Positions 51,500 through 61,333 are shown, numbered from the stretch's first letter. The stretch: DNA of 64,000 nt from Methylotetracoccus oryzae (GCF_006175985.1 NZ_SRSH01000004.1:1-64000); one strand, 5' to 3'. Made by a program: numbers and translations. The notes: generated by a model not told the origin, from the letters alone.

Positions 51500-53200
51500 C
51501 TAGCCGGTTTCCGCAATCCAGTGCGAAACCCTGGGTTCGGCCCGCTCATGCAGGCAATCCTGAACACGGTCCTGCAGCCGCTGGTCCGCGACGGTGACGC
51601 GCTCGTGCTGCCGCAGGTGCTCGACCCAGGATTCGACCAGGAAGGTCTCCAGATACCAGTCAGGGTGCGCGGTGTCGCGAAACAATTGCCAGTAGTACGC
51701 CCCGTCGCGCCGGCGCGACTTACGCAAGGCTTTCATCAGCCGACGAAACTCCTCGCACCGATCAGGCTTGACGCGGTAAGCGAGGGTGATGAGCACGGGG
51801 CCTCGGTCATGTTCGACGTCGGGCTCGGAGAGGGGCGAAGACCAGTGCAGGGACGGCGTCAGGTCATGCTTCTCGAAACCACCGACCCGAAGCGGCAGGG
51901 TCACCAGCGTTGCGACCGCCAGGCCGATGCCGGCGATGATCAGCGCATCGTGGAGCGAACTGTGGCTCGCGACCTGACCCCACAGCAGACTGCCCCCGGC
52001 CATGCCGCCCATCATCGCGACCATCGCCAACGACAGACCCCGCGCACGAACCCAGGCCGGCAAGGCGACCTGAGCGGCGCCCTGCAGGGTCGTCATCACG
52101 CTCAGCCAGGCCGCTCCGGCGCCGGCGGCCACTGCCAGGCCCGGCACCAGACCGGGCACCAGCGCCAGCAAACCGAGCATACCCGCGTACAGCAGCGAGG
52201 CGAGACCGACCAGCCAGTCGTCGCTGAGCAACCGACGCAGCCGCGGCAGCCCGAACACCGCGAGTATCGCCCCGCCGCCCATCGCCGCCAGCACGCAGCC
52301 GTAAGCGGTCGGACCTCCCTTCCATTCGAGGCGGACCAGCAGCGGCATCAGCGCCCACGCAGCGCTCCCGAACGTGAAAAAGGTGCCCACGCGCACGATG
52401 ACCCGGAGCAGTGCCGGGGAATGTCGGGCATAACGGATCCCAGCCCGCATCGCGCCGAACAACCGCTCGGCCGGCAGACTGCTGTCGCGCGGCGGCCGCT
52501 GCCAGCGCAGCAGCACCGCGAGAATGCCGAGGAACGACGCGGCATTCAGCAGGAATACCGGCCCGGTGCCGGTCTCGGCGATCAGGAAACCGGCCAGCGC
52601 CGGGCCCACGGCACGCGACAGGTTCATCGACAGCGCGTTGAGCGTGATCGCGGGCTTGAGTTGAGGCCGCGGCACCAGTTCGGGCATCAGCGCTGCCCAG
52701 GCCGGCATGGCGAACGCCGATCCGAGCCCCAGCGCCAGCGTCAGGGCCAACAGCGATTCCGGCGTCGTCCGGCCCAGCAGCGTCGTCACGCCCAGCAACC
52801 CCGCCATCACCAGCATCCAGATCTCCGCTCCGATCAACAGGCGGCGGCGATCGACGACGTCCGCGAGCGCGCCGGCCGGCAACGCAAAGGCCAGGATCGG
52901 CAGCGTCGTTGCCACCTGTACCGCGGCGACCCAGGTGGGCGATGGCGCCAGCGTCGTCATCAGCCAGGCCGCGCCCGCGTCCTGCATCCAGGTCCCGATG
53001 TTCGAGGCAATCGAGGCGAGCCACAGACCGCGGAACAGGCGTTGCCGCAGAGGACTCCATGCGTTCGTGGCTGACGCCAGCCCTTCCGTCGGCGCGGCGG
53101 CGCTGAACGGCGCCGGGCTGGCCACGTCCGTTCCGGCCACGAAGGTTTCCGCGACGGCACTCTCCGTGTCCTTGCCTGCTGTACTGTCGTGCGCCTGCAT
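51500..53200 (-). CDS. MFS transporter (EntS/MFS_3 type) with C-terminal ABM-like domain
   Basis: The 566-residue protein has about 12 membrane helices. The early motif RGLWLASIASNIGTWMQDAG and the loop DVVDRRRLLIGAE match the EntS/MFS_3 branch. The last 110 residues (about 455-566) contain VLITLAYRVKPDRCEEFRRL and YYWQLFRDTAHPDWYLETFL, which resemble ABM monooxygenase-like folds. Substrate is unknown. A ggagaa ribosome site precedes the ATG. Confidence 0.85.
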   Translation of the reverse strand: MQAHDSTAGKDTESAVAETFVAGTDVASPAPFSAAAPTEGLASATNAWSPLRQRLFRGLWLASIASNIGTWMQDAGAAWLMTTLAPSPTWVAAVQVATTLPILAFALPAGALADVVDRRRLLIGAEIWMLVMAGLLGVTTLLGRTTPESLLALTLALGLGSAFAMPAWAALMPELVPRPQLKPAITLNALSMNLSRAVGPALAGFLIAETGTGPVFLLNAASFLGILAVLLRWQRPPRDSSLPAERLFGAMRAGIRYARHSPALLRVIVRVGTFFTFGSAAWALMPLLVRLEWKGGPTAYGCVLAAMGGGAILAVFGLPRLRRLLSDDWLVGLASLLYAGMLGLLALVPGLVPGLAVAAGAGAAWLSVMTTLQGAAQVALPAWVRARGLSLAMVAMMGGMAGGSLLWGQVASHSSLHDALIIAGIGLAVATLVTLPLRVGGFEKHDLTPSLHWSSPLSEPDVEHDRGPVLITLAYRVKPDRCEEFRRLMKALRKSRRRDGAYYWQLFRDTAHPDWYLETFLVESWVEHLRQHERVTVADQRLQDRVQDCLHERAEPRVSHWIAETG

Positions 53201-53653
53201 GCTCGGTTCTCCGGCGGTCTGGGTTTGGCGTTGCCAGGGTAAGGGAAGTCGTGCTGCATCCGGAGCTTCCCGCGCCAGCCGGATGAATCGCCAGAATCAC
53301 ACGTCGTGAACGTTCGATCCCGGCAAGTGAGGCGAAACCGCGTTTTGTCTCACGGGAGCCGAACCACACCGGCACGGCTTCGGTTCGGCGTTTCCTATCG
53401 GGGTGCCGGCGACCCCACCGGCATCCGGTGAATGAGTCGCCTGCCCCCGTTATGCTACCCGCCACCGCAACGAGCCGCGAGCCGGGCATGCCATGGGTCT
53501 GTTCCAACGACTGTGGCCCACGCGGAAGGCGCTCCTTCGGCCGCGGCACAGCCTTGGCATGAAGCCCACCACAACCCGTAGAATGCCGTGTGCCGGACTC
53601 GCGGTCCGACCGACTCCGACGGCACAATCGAACGACGTCACCGAGTCCACCCC
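53201..53653. other. Intergenic region upstream of the phosphopantetheinyl transferase
   Basis: No gene is called. A hairpin with arms gccgaacc (53358-53365) and ggttcggc (53382-53389) is present. The region separates the MFS gene from the divergent transferase gene. Confidence 0.4.
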
Positions 53654-54418
53654 GTGCACGACCTTTCGAACAACTCGGCAATCGAGCCCCCCCTGCGGGT
53701 GGATGAGCATGAGGTCCACGTCTGGGAAGTCGATCTCGATGCACCGGATGCCTGGCCGTGCTGCCTGGACGAGACCGAGCGGCAGCGGGCGCAGCGCTTT
53801 CGTTTCGAGCGGGACCGCCGACGCTGGGTTGCGGCCCACACCGCCCTGAGGCGGATTCTGAGCCGCTATGTCGGCATGGGACCCGACCGATTGCAGTTCC
53901 TGACGACCGAGCACGGGAAGCCCTACCTTCCCGCGGAATGCGCTGGCAGGGGCATCCGCTTCAACCTCAGCCACTCAGGCGCGCTGGCCCTCATTGCGGT
54001 GGCGCGCGCCGAAGTCGGCGTCGATATCGAGGACACGACGCGCGTCATCGACTGGCCGGCGCTGTGTCCTGATATGTTTTCCGCGCGCGAGGCGCAGGGC
54101 TTGTCGGACGGCCACGGCAAGGCAGCGCTGCCCCCCTGGGCGATCTGGACGCTCAAGGAAGCCTATCTCAAGGGCCGAGGCTGCGGCCTGACGCTCCCGC
54201 TGCGCGCGTTCGAGATCATGCCCGATCCCAATGGCCACACGTTCCGCATCGCGATCGAGGCCAAACGGGACGACGGGTTGGACTGGCGCTTGGTGTCGCT
54301 GGACGCACCGGTGGGCTACGCAGCAGGGCTGGCGGTCACGCGCTGTCTGGCGCGTGTCCGACGCTTCGCGTGGACAGGCAACTCGCGATTGGATGACTTG
54401 TCCCGTGGGTACGCATAG
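53654..54418 (+). CDS. 4'-Phosphopantetheinyl transferase (Sfp type)
   Basis: The protein is about 254 residues from the GTG at 53654. It has the Sfp-type motifs: RFNLSHSGALALIAVA, the Mg-binding pair EVGVDIEDTTRVIDW near residue 121, and WTLKEAYLKGRGCGL near residue 168. It attaches the phosphopantetheine arm to acyl or peptidyl carrier proteins. No carrier-protein pathway is in the window. The start is uncertain because no ATG precedes the conserved region in frame except far upstream (53588). Confidence 0.87.
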   Translation: MHDLSNNSAIEPPLRVDEHEVHVWEVDLDAPDAWPCCLDETERQRAQRFRFERDRRRWVAAHTALRRILSRYVGMGPDRLQFLTTEHGKPYLPAECAGRGIRFNLSHSGALALIAVARAEVGVDIEDTTRVIDWPALCPDMFSAREAQGLSDGHGKAALPPWAIWTLKEAYLKGRGCGLTLPLRAFEIMPDPNGHTFRIAIEAKRDDGLDWRLVSLDAPVGYAAGLAVTRCLARVRRFAWTGNSRLDDLSRGYA

Positions 54419-54527
54419 CACGACGGCGACGATAAGGCGCGGGGCCCGGCGCGCCCGAAGACCGAAGCATGGCAATGGTCCTTGCCGATAACGAGCGAGC
54501 TGCCGGGCGGTGCGGCAACGCCAAGCG

Positions 54528-55034
54528 TCAACGCTCGTTGAAGGGACGAAATGGGTACTGAGTGGCCGGCTCGATCAGCCGGTTGTACTTCCCCTGCTGT
54601 GCGTCGGGATGACACACGCCACAATTGGCCATCTTCCTTATCCGGGGCCAACCCACCTCATCGATGTTCTGATGGACGCCGAGAAACCAGCGAGCTCGGC
54701 TGATCTGCTCGGGATACGGGGGTTTTCCGAACCAGGTCACCGGCCCGGCATGCTTCAACAAGTAGTCGGAAATCGGCTTCAGATGTTCCTTGTCCGGAAC
54801 AGCATCGAACTTGAAATGTTCCGACAGCTTTCCGAGCAGCGATTTCCAGGAGGACGCCGGCAGAAACTCCGCCGCGTAGGGAACGTGACAGGACCCGCAC
54901 TCCTCAATATAGATGGGATCCATCGGGGATCGCTTCGAGTCATTCACGGCAGCCACCGGGAGGGCAGCGCAAAGGACTCCCGTGGCGAGCAGGAAACGCG
55001 CAGCACACATCATGTCTTCGTTGGTTCGCCGCAT
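54528..55034 (-). CDS. Diheme cytochrome c of the DHC type, copy A
   Basis: The product is about 168 residues: a signal peptide (about 1-30) and two c-type heme sites. The first is ECGSCHVPYAAEFLPASSW near residue 44 and the second is NCGVCHPDAQQG near residue 136. DHC cytochromes carry electrons to DUF1924/SHP-type heme proteins in the periplasm. The segment after the first heme (LLGKLSEHFKFDAVPD, then LKPISDYLLKHA) matches the same region of copy B at 63006. It is third in arm A of the duplicated cassette (HEAT protein, small secreted protein, DHC). Confidence 0.85.
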   Translation of the reverse strand: MRRTNEDMMCAARFLLATGVLCAALPVAAVNDSKRSPMDPIYIEECGSCHVPYAAEFLPASSWKSLLGKLSEHFKFDAVPDKEHLKPISDYLLKHAGPVTWFGKPPYPEQISRARWFLGVHQNIDEVGWPRIRKMANCGVCHPDAQQGKYNRLIEPATQYPFRPFNER

Positions 55035-55391
55035 CGACGATTTCACACCTGGCAACCGTGTCTCCCGACCGCTTTCCGGCCAAGCACTCCGAACTCGCGC
55101 TGACTTCTCCGTCCGCGCGAGTTCGACAGAAGCAAGCGGAGGCTATGTGGCCATGTCGCGCTTGGGCTCTGCTCGGCTTTCGCACCATCCCGCAACTGGC
55201 GTGGCGTTGCCTTCCAGAACGCGGGTATGCGCGGGGGCTCGGGCTGGCCTGTGAAGGATCCCCACGAGTCCCGAACTGCCCTGTCGTCCGTGCCGCCTGC
55301 CTTCCAATGCAGTTCTTTGCGGTTGGCCGCAACGTGATGAATGACCAGGCCCATTCGCGGGCGGGCCCGCTCCCTCAGCTCTAGCGACACG

Positions 55392-55841
55392 CTATTGGTT
55401 CTGCCGCACTCCCGGATCGCTGGTGCCCGTATGCACGCCAGTGCCGTTCGTGCCGGTCATGCAATGAAAGGTCAGGGTATAGGTCTCGGCGCCGCTTCGG
55501 CTCTTCGATACCATCAGGTCGTATACCCCGGCGCCACCATTCAGATACACCACCGGGCTTGGGTTCGCATCGCCATCGGTTCCGATATCGGTACTGTGTG
55601 TCACCGCGTTGCCCTTTTTAGCCGTCACGCTGACCAGCGCGGACCCGGCCGGCAAGAGATCCTGAACCTGCGCCGCCAGCGAAAGCGGGGCACCGTTACC
55701 GTCGTCGGAGCATGTCACGGTGTAGTAGTCCGTTGCAGCGGCTGGCGAGCCCAAGCTCCCCCCCTGCGTATGGGCCAACACCCCCGGCGCAAGCCCGATG
55801 CCAGCCAACACCCCAAAAGCACCAATAACCCTATTTTTCAT
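55392..55841 (-). CDS. Small secreted protein with predicted N-terminal histidine, copy A
   Basis: The 149-residue product has a signal peptide with a predicted cut in PGVLA|HTQGG, leaving mature His-1. The body has two cysteines (TVTCSD and LTFHCMTG, possibly a disulfide), GDANPSPVVYLNGGAG, and a C-terminal GTGVHTGTSDPG. It resembles the product at 62395 (same cysteine spacing, DG and HTGT motifs). A mature N-terminal His is the first ligand of copper histidine-brace proteins, but I have not seen the other ligands here. Function is unknown. It is the middle gene of arm A. Confidence 0.75.
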   Translation of the reverse strand: MKNRVIGAFGVLAGIGLAPGVLAHTQGGSLGSPAAATDYYTVTCSDDGNGAPLSLAAQVQDLLPAGSALVSVTAKKGNAVTHSTDIGTDGDANPSPVVYLNGGAGVYDLMVSKSRSGAETYTLTFHCMTGTNGTGVHTGTSDPGVRQNQ

Positions 55842-55997
55842 TGCATTGCTCTCCAGCGTTGAGACGCCCCCATGACGTGGGGCGAACGGTTGGCTGCGGG
55901 CGCCTTCAAGCTCCCACAGCGTCTACGCAGCGGGCTCGGCGCACCGCCATCACCCGAGCCAAAGCCCGAAAGTTCCACCCGGCAGAGAAGCCAGTCA

Positions 55998-56867
55998 TCA
56001 CCGGTCCGCCGACCTGAGTTTCGTCGCAGCCACTTGCCGCACGGTTTCGTCGCTGTCCCCCAAGGCTTCTTCCAGCAGCGGACGCATCGCGGCGTCGGCA
56101 CCGATGCTATCGACCGCCATCAGGCGCACGTCAGGATCGACGTCATGCAGCGCCTCTCGAAGCGCGGGAAGCGCTTCGGGACTGGGTTCTCGAGCCAAGC
56201 CGTAAACCGCCTGAACGCGCACCCGGGCATCCTTGTCCGTCAACCCCGCCTCAAGGACTCGACGCAGTTCTACATCGCCCTGGCCAGTCTCCAGCACCAG
56301 ACGCGCGACGGCATCAGCCCGTTGCACCGGATCCTGACCGGTACTTTTCTCGATGAGGTCCGCCTTTTCCTTTCGAGTCAGCCTGGCGGTCCTGATGTCT
56401 CGGTCCGACCGGATGGGCTTCCGACCCGCAGCGGGCGTGCACCCGCCGGCGCCAGACTCTCCCGTCTCCCCGCGAGGTGCCAGGCTACTGCCCGTAATCC
56501 ATAAGCCATCGGCCTGTCCCTCCGACCCGCCACGGGCCGCATCGGCCGCATCCACCGCCACGACGTTCACGGCGGGTCCAACCAGGCACGCGAGAACCGT
56601 CAGCAGCGAAGTCCCGGCACAGGTCGCCGTCACGACCTCCTTGGGCAGTACCGAGTAGTGAATCGCCACTCCGGCAACCCGCGACAGCTCGTCAATCGCA
56701 GCGCCAAGCGGCGCCGCCCTCGCGTCCAGAGTCAAGAAGCCGCTGGCCGTTCTGGTTGCGACGACGTTGCGTGGCGCCTCCGACGGAACTGCACGGCAAG
56801 GCTCTGAGGCCGCGCTTACCACCACCCATGCCAACGAACCTAACGCGATCTTCCGCACCTTCGTCAT
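55998..56867 (-). CDS. Secreted STN/HEAT-repeat protein, copy A
   Basis: The 289-residue product has a signal peptide (about 1-28). An STN-like domain (about 40-105) has LDARAAPLGAAIDELSRVAG, VAIHYSVLPKEVVTATCAG and a second Cys in LACLVG, followed by LWITGSS. A linker and four or five HEAT-like repeats (about 175-285; RVQAVYGLAREPSPEALPAL, DPDVRLMAVDSIGADAA, DETVRQVAATKL) complete it. STN domains occur in secretins and TonB receptors; here they join a protein-protein repeat. It matches copy B in layout and motifs. It is the first gene of arm A. The role is unknown. Confidence 0.85.
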   Translation of the reverse strand: MTKVRKIALGSLAWVVVSAASEPCRAVPSEAPRNVVATRTASGFLTLDARAAPLGAAIDELSRVAGVAIHYSVLPKEVVTATCAGTSLLTVLACLVGPAVNVVAVDAADAARGGSEGQADGLWITGSSLAPRGETGESGAGGCTPAAGRKPIRSDRDIRTARLTRKEKADLIEKSTGQDPVQRADAVARLVLETGQGDVELRRVLEAGLTDKDARVRVQAVYGLAREPSPEALPALREALHDVDPDVRLMAVDSIGADAAMRPLLEEALGDSDETVRQVAATKLRSADR

Positions 56868-57490
56868 CGCCACCAACCGAACCTTGATCTCTTAAATCGC
56901 CATGGCCGGGGCGGCGGACACAAACAATGGCGCACGGTCCAGTGTCGCTGACCCTAACGGCAGGCAGTCAAAACTGCAGAAATAATGCCAACGATGCATC
57001 TGCACATCGCCGAACGCCGAACCGACCTTTGGTCCTTGGCTCAAGCACACCGCGACAGGGGTGATGGCCAGCCGCCACGCGCGGCGCGGCGCTCAGGGCT
57101 GCACCGCTCCACCCTGATGACACAGGCACTGGCTTCTGCCGCGGAAGACCTGTATCCAACGCGGCAGCGGACGCGGCATAGCGGCATAGCGGCACCGAGA
57201 ATCCTGCGTCGCCGAGAATCGTTGTCAACTGCGTCATTTCCCATGTTTGTGAGCGCTTTCCCGCACCGAAACACGCCGGAACGACCGCGACCCGGTCAGT
57301 CCAGATGCCTCTGACGCGGCGCGAGCCTGCATGGCACGAAAAGTGTGTTTGGCGCTCTGCCCACGATTAGAGGGCTTTACAGGGGAGGATCTGGAACGGA
57401 CAGGGCGACCTCAAACTGGACTAATGACTCAGGCGCCCAGCCTCCAGACCCAGAGACTTTGCAGTGACGGAAACAAACAGGAAACAAGAA
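56868..57490. other. Divergent intergenic region between arm A and the DUF1775-like gene
   Basis: No gene is called in this 623-bp stretch. A tiny tandem duplication, gcatagcggcatagcggc, occurs near 57176-57193. Promoters for arm A (minus) and the DUF1775-like gene (plus) should lie here. Confidence 0.4.
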
Positions 57491-58294
57491 ATGCTTAAAA
57501 AACTGATTGTTGCTTCGATGGGAACCGCTATCGCAATCGCCAGCCAGACTGCGTTTTCCCATACTCGCCTTCAAGTGCCGGTCATTGAAGGCAGCGCCAC
57601 ACTCGGCCACGCCGGGAAAGTGAACTACAACAACGTCGTCGTGGCCCACGGCTGCCATGACCCCGTCAGCGGCAACAGCAGCGCACCGGTCATCGCAAAC
57701 TCTACCGTGTTTCCCACCAGCACGGCAGACGACGAAGCCATGCAACCGACCATCACTTACAGCGACGGAACGCCGGCCCCGGGCAACGTCGATGATTACC
57801 TCGAAGGCTGGATCGGCGCCAATCGTCTGGTCGTCAGCAGTGACGTCTGGAAATACGGCGAAGAGAAGTTCGACGCACTGGGCAACCGAGTGGGGTTCTA
57901 CGTAAAGCAGGGTTCCTTGCCGACCAGCGGCAGCGGGACGCTGCGGGGTTTGGTGCCCTTCGTGACGACAGCCGTGCGGATCCCAGACGCCTCCTGCGCC
58001 AAGTCGGTCACCCTGGTTGTCGCCATTGCGGACATTTGCAAAATGACCCCGATCAGCGGCTTCAACGACGAGACGGTTCAGCTGTGGACCCCAGCCGTTG
58101 GCTCCAACTTCGATGGGGTCGGCGGCCACGGCTACAACTCACCGGCAACGCTGACCATCACGCGGGCGGCAACGGCTCCCCTCGATCCATCCTGCGGCGC
58201 AGGCTCTGACATAAAGATCACGCCGTCTGCAGCTCAACTCAATCGCGATCTACCGATCGTTGCAAAAGGCAAGCAGGTCTGGCCGAGACCTTGA
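57491..58294 (+). CDS. Secreted DUF1775/YcnI-like protein with predicted N-terminal histidine
   Basis: The 267-residue product has a signal peptide whose predicted cut gives mature His-1 (QTAFS|HTRLQVPV). A domain with VVVAHGCHDPVSG resembles the HGC region of YcnI/DUF1775 copper-binding proteins, and three further cysteines follow (DASCAKSV, ADICKMTP, DPSCGAG). DUF1775 proteins bind copper through the mature N-terminal His. The length is greater than typical. An aggaaac site precedes the ATG at 57491. It is the first gene in the centre of the cassette region. Confidence 0.65.
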   Translation: MLKKLIVASMGTAIAIASQTAFSHTRLQVPVIEGSATLGHAGKVNYNNVVVAHGCHDPVSGNSSAPVIANSTVFPTSTADDEAMQPTITYSDGTPAPGNVDDYLEGWIGANRLVVSSDVWKYGEEKFDALGNRVGFYVKQGSLPTSGSGTLRGLVPFVTTAVRIPDASCAKSVTLVVAIADICKMTPISGFNDETVQLWTPAVGSNFDGVGGHGYNSPATLTITRAATAPLDPSCGAGSDIKITPSAAQLNRDLPIVAKGKQVWPRP

Positions 58295-58759
58295 ACTCAA
58301 ACCTGACGGAACACGCACGGATCAAATAATCCTCGCTTCCCGGGGCGCCACGTCTGCTCAAGCAGCGCGACGCCCCGGCTCCAACGCCGGCCTCCCCAGT
58401 GGGTCCAAACCCGCCCAGGCACACACGGGCATCGCGCGACTCGACGCCGGATACAACGCCAGCATCACACCCCCAAGCTGTCGGAGCACCCGCGCCGGGA
58501 TCATCGCGCGAAGGCTGCGAGCGCTTCACCCGTGCACCGCAAGGACATGGATCGCTCCTTGCTTTGTCTGCAGACTCCTACGACCCCCACTACAACGGAT
58601 CAGCTCAGCGCCCGCCATCGGAATACGCGGCAGGCATCACCGTGACACTGGCAGGTATCTTGCTGCTATAGTCCCCTGCGCCCCAGGCGCCGGCCGCAGC
58701 GCACAATCGAATGCGCCGGCTTGCGGTATTTGCCCAACTCCCAGACGACGACCCAACCG
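58295..58759. other. Intergenic region with a long hairpin before the spermidine-synthase-like gene
   Basis: Arms ccggggcg (58340-58347) and cgccccgg (58371-58378) with a nested ctgc/gcag stem form a possible hairpin just after the DUF1775-like gene. No T-run follows. No gene is called in the rest. Confidence 0.4.
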
Positions 58760-60334
58760 ATGAACGATACGACCTCGGCGCCCCACTCGGGCGCGCGGCA
58801 TACCTTCGCCAAATCCGGCATCTATCTGACCGTCTTCGTCACCGGCGCTGCCGTCATGGTGATCGAGTTGCTCGGCACCCGCATGATCGCGCCGTTCTAC
58901 GGCGCCAGTCTCTACGTCTGGTCCTCGCTGATCTCGGTCACGATGATCGCGCTGGCCCTGGGCTACTTCACGGGCGGCCGCTGGGCGGATCGGGCCACGC
59001 GCACCGGCCTGTCGCTGGTCATCTCGCTGGCGGCATTGCTGACATTGGTGATTCCCTGGGCCACGCGACCCGTGCTGCTGGCGACCGACCCACTGGGCCT
59101 GCGCGCCGGCGCCTTCGTGAGTGCGCTGGTGCTGTTCTCCCCCAGCCTGACCTTTCTCGGCATGGTCGGACCCTTCGCCATCAAGCTGGCGACCTCGCGC
59201 CTCGACGGCATCGGCAGCAGCGCCGGATCGATCTACGCGGTCAGCACCCTCGGCAGCGTCATCGGGACGCTGGTGCTCGGCTTCTTCCTGTTCCCGCTGG
59301 TCGGATCCCGCGAGACCCTGATCGGCCTCGGGCTGGTGCTGTTCGCACTCGGCGGCGTAATCGCCCTGTACGAACGGCGCCTTTCCGACCGTACCATCGC
59401 CGCCCTGCCTAGCCTGTTGCTGGCCGTGCTCGGACTGATGCTGCTGCCGGCGGTGGTGGGCGCCGGACATGCCTATTCCGGCGCCGGCAAGTTCGCGATC
59501 CGTTCCGAACAGGAGAGCCTGTACGGGTGGGTCCGCGTCATCGACGAGCCGGCCCGGAACCTGCGCATGCTGACGTCGGACGCCTCGGTGATCGGTGCCG
59601 CGAGCATTTCCAAGGGCACGAACGCGCTGACCTATCAGGACATCGTCGAACTGATCCCGGCGATATCGCCCCACATCCGCCGGGCGCTGCTGATCGGTCA
59701 GGGCGCCGGCCACATGGCGATGGGATTGCGCGACAAGTACCGGATCGTGACCGACACCATCGAGATCGACCCGGCCGTCGACGACGCGGCACGCCAGTTT
59801 TTCGGCTTCACCCCCACCGGCACGGCCGTCGTCGGCGATGCGCGCTACGAAATTCGCCGCCTGACGGGGCCTTATGACCTGATCATCCTGGACTGCTTCA
59901 CCGGCGGTTCGGAACCGTCCCATCTGCTGACGCAGGAGACCTTGACCCAATTGCGCGGGATGCTGGCCAAGGACGGCATCGTCGCCCTGAATTTCGTCGG
60001 CTACGCCGATGGCGGGCAGAATCCCGCACTGGCTTCGGTTGCCCAGACCATCGGCCGGGTGTTCCCCTCCCAATCGGTCTTCGTCGCCGAACCGGGCGAC
60101 GATTTCGGCGATTACATCTTTCTGGCTTCGGAGAAACCGCTGAACGTCGCCACGCCATCGCTGACCCCGCAGCAATCGGATTGGCTCCGGGCTCGTCTGG
60201 TCAGCGTCGACCGCAGCCGGGGCGTCGTGCTGAGCGACAATCTCAACCCGCTGGAACACTTGCAGACCCGCAAGGCCGAGCACTACCGGCACATGATCGT
60301 CGAGTGGCTGGGCACCGATTTGCTCGTGCGCTGA
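58760..60334 (+). CDS. Membrane-fused spermidine-synthase-like protein
   Basis: The 524-residue protein has seven or eight transmembrane helices in residues 15-245 (GAAVMVIELLGTRMIAPFYG, then YVWSSLISVTMIALALGYFT). A soluble spermidine-synthase-like domain covers 275-520, with SAM-site-type motifs RRALLIGQGAGHMAMGL, TDTIEIDP and YDLIILDCFTGG. The family is common but of unknown activity. Aminopropyl transfer is not certain because the canonical Gly-rich motif is altered (IGQGAG). I chose the ATG at 58760 (MNDTTSAPHS); an in-frame start at 58721 is possible. Confidence 0.83.
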   Translation: MNDTTSAPHSGARHTFAKSGIYLTVFVTGAAVMVIELLGTRMIAPFYGASLYVWSSLISVTMIALALGYFTGGRWADRATRTGLSLVISLAALLTLVIPWATRPVLLATDPLGLRAGAFVSALVLFSPSLTFLGMVGPFAIKLATSRLDGIGSSAGSIYAVSTLGSVIGTLVLGFFLFPLVGSRETLIGLGLVLFALGGVIALYERRLSDRTIAALPSLLLAVLGLMLLPAVVGAGHAYSGAGKFAIRSEQESLYGWVRVIDEPARNLRMLTSDASVIGAASISKGTNALTYQDIVELIPAISPHIRRALLIGQGAGHMAMGLRDKYRIVTDTIEIDPAVDDAARQFFGFTPTGTAVVGDARYEIRRLTGPYDLIILDCFTGGSEPSHLLTQETLTQLRGMLAKDGIVALNFVGYADGGQNPALASVAQTIGRVFPSQSVFVAEPGDDFGDYIFLASEKPLNVATPSLTPQQSDWLRARLVSVDRSRGVVLSDNLNPLEHLQTRKAEHYRHMIVEWLGTDLLVR

Positions 60335-60453
60335 CGCGGGTCCTGCCGCGCCGGTGCCGCGTTCGCTGTTACGCGGCCGGCGTGGCGCCCGCGCAAACCG
60401 GACTTGCGGCGCAGGTTTCGCGCTCACCCAACTTCCGTATACGAGGCTCCCGC

Positions 60454-60870
60454 ATGCTGAAAAATTCGGCTGTTCTATCTCTCCTGCCGCTCTCGATGCT
60501 CTGCCTGGCGCCGGCTGCCCGGGCCACGACACCGGCCGAGGTGCTGGCCACGCTGCAGCAGCAGGCTGCCGCGGAAACGGCCGGTTTCGCTGGTTTCGAC
60601 GCGGCGCGCGGCGAGCAGTTCTTCAAGACGAAGCACAGCGACTGGAGTTGCGCATCGTGCCACACGGAAGATCCCCGGCAGCCGGGTAAACACGCCAAGA
60701 CCGACAAGCCGATCGACCCGCTGGCGCCCGCGGCCAATGCCAAGCGGTTCACCGATCCGAAGAAGGTGGCCAAGTGGTTCAAGCGGAATTGCGGCGACGT
60801 GCTCGGGCGGGAGTGCAGCGCACAGGAAAAAGGGGATGTGCTGAGCTATCTGATCGGGCTGAAGCCCTGA
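60454..60870 (+). CDS. DUF1924 / SHP-like monoheme cytochrome
   Basis: The 138-residue periplasmic protein has a signal peptide (about 1-24). A class I cytochrome fold has FDAARGEQFF, the CASCH heme motif near residue 65, and a helical tail with a disulfide-like NCGDVLGRECS. This matches PF09086 (DUF1924), which includes sphaeroides heme protein SHP, an oxygen- and small-ligand-binding cytochrome whose partner is a DHC diheme cytochrome. Two DHC-type genes flank it here. A gagg site precedes the ATG at 60454. Confidence 0.82.
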   Translation: MLKNSAVLSLLPLSMLCLAPAARATTPAEVLATLQQQAAAETAGFAGFDAARGEQFFKTKHSDWSCASCHTEDPRQPGKHAKTDKPIDPLAPAANAKRFTDPKKVAKWFKRNCGDVLGRECSAQEKGDVLSYLIGLKP

Positions 60871-61333
60871 ACGGCCTTCCCCGCGACACTGTCGCACAAA
60901 GGTCCACGGGCGCTCTTCGTTCCCATGATTCCGCTCGGGAATGCCCGCGTTCATCACGGAATCTGGCCGCATCCTGCGGTGCGAGGCATGGCGCGGGGGC
61001 ACCATGAATTGCCCCGTCGATGGAAGGGAAAAAGAGTTCCAGCGCCTGGAACGATCGCCCCCCCCAAACGCCTCGATAAATCCCTATCGATGGCATTGAA
61101 ATGCGTGAAATCACTCATTCCGCTGTGTCATTTCACACACCCGATGCCGCCTTTCGCGCGAACCGGCAGCGACCCTCATCGCGCGAAAGCCAAGCGCAAT
61201 AGCCGGGCCCGCTTTATGCATCGTATTTCTCCCAGGTTTTTTGGTCGGCCTGAGGCACAGCCTCGCCGGATTGCGCGCTGGGCCCAGTTTGGGCGCAGCC
61301 AGGTGGAGTTTGCGTTTGGAACCGATCATCGAA
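60871..61333. other. Intergenic region between the SHP-like gene and arm B
   Basis: No gene is called in this 463-bp stretch. Promoter elements for arm B probably lie here. No copy of the 20-bp palindrome is present. Confidence 0.4.

Noticed and set aside
51864-53744. Long frame on the minus strand overlapping the MFS gene
   Set aside because: It is a frame shadow of the transporter with Arg/Gly/Ala-rich composition.
58637-60532. A 631-residue open frame antisense to the spermidine-synthase-like gene
   Set aside because: It consists of low-complexity Gln/Arg/Asp-rich sequence typical of an antisense shadow.
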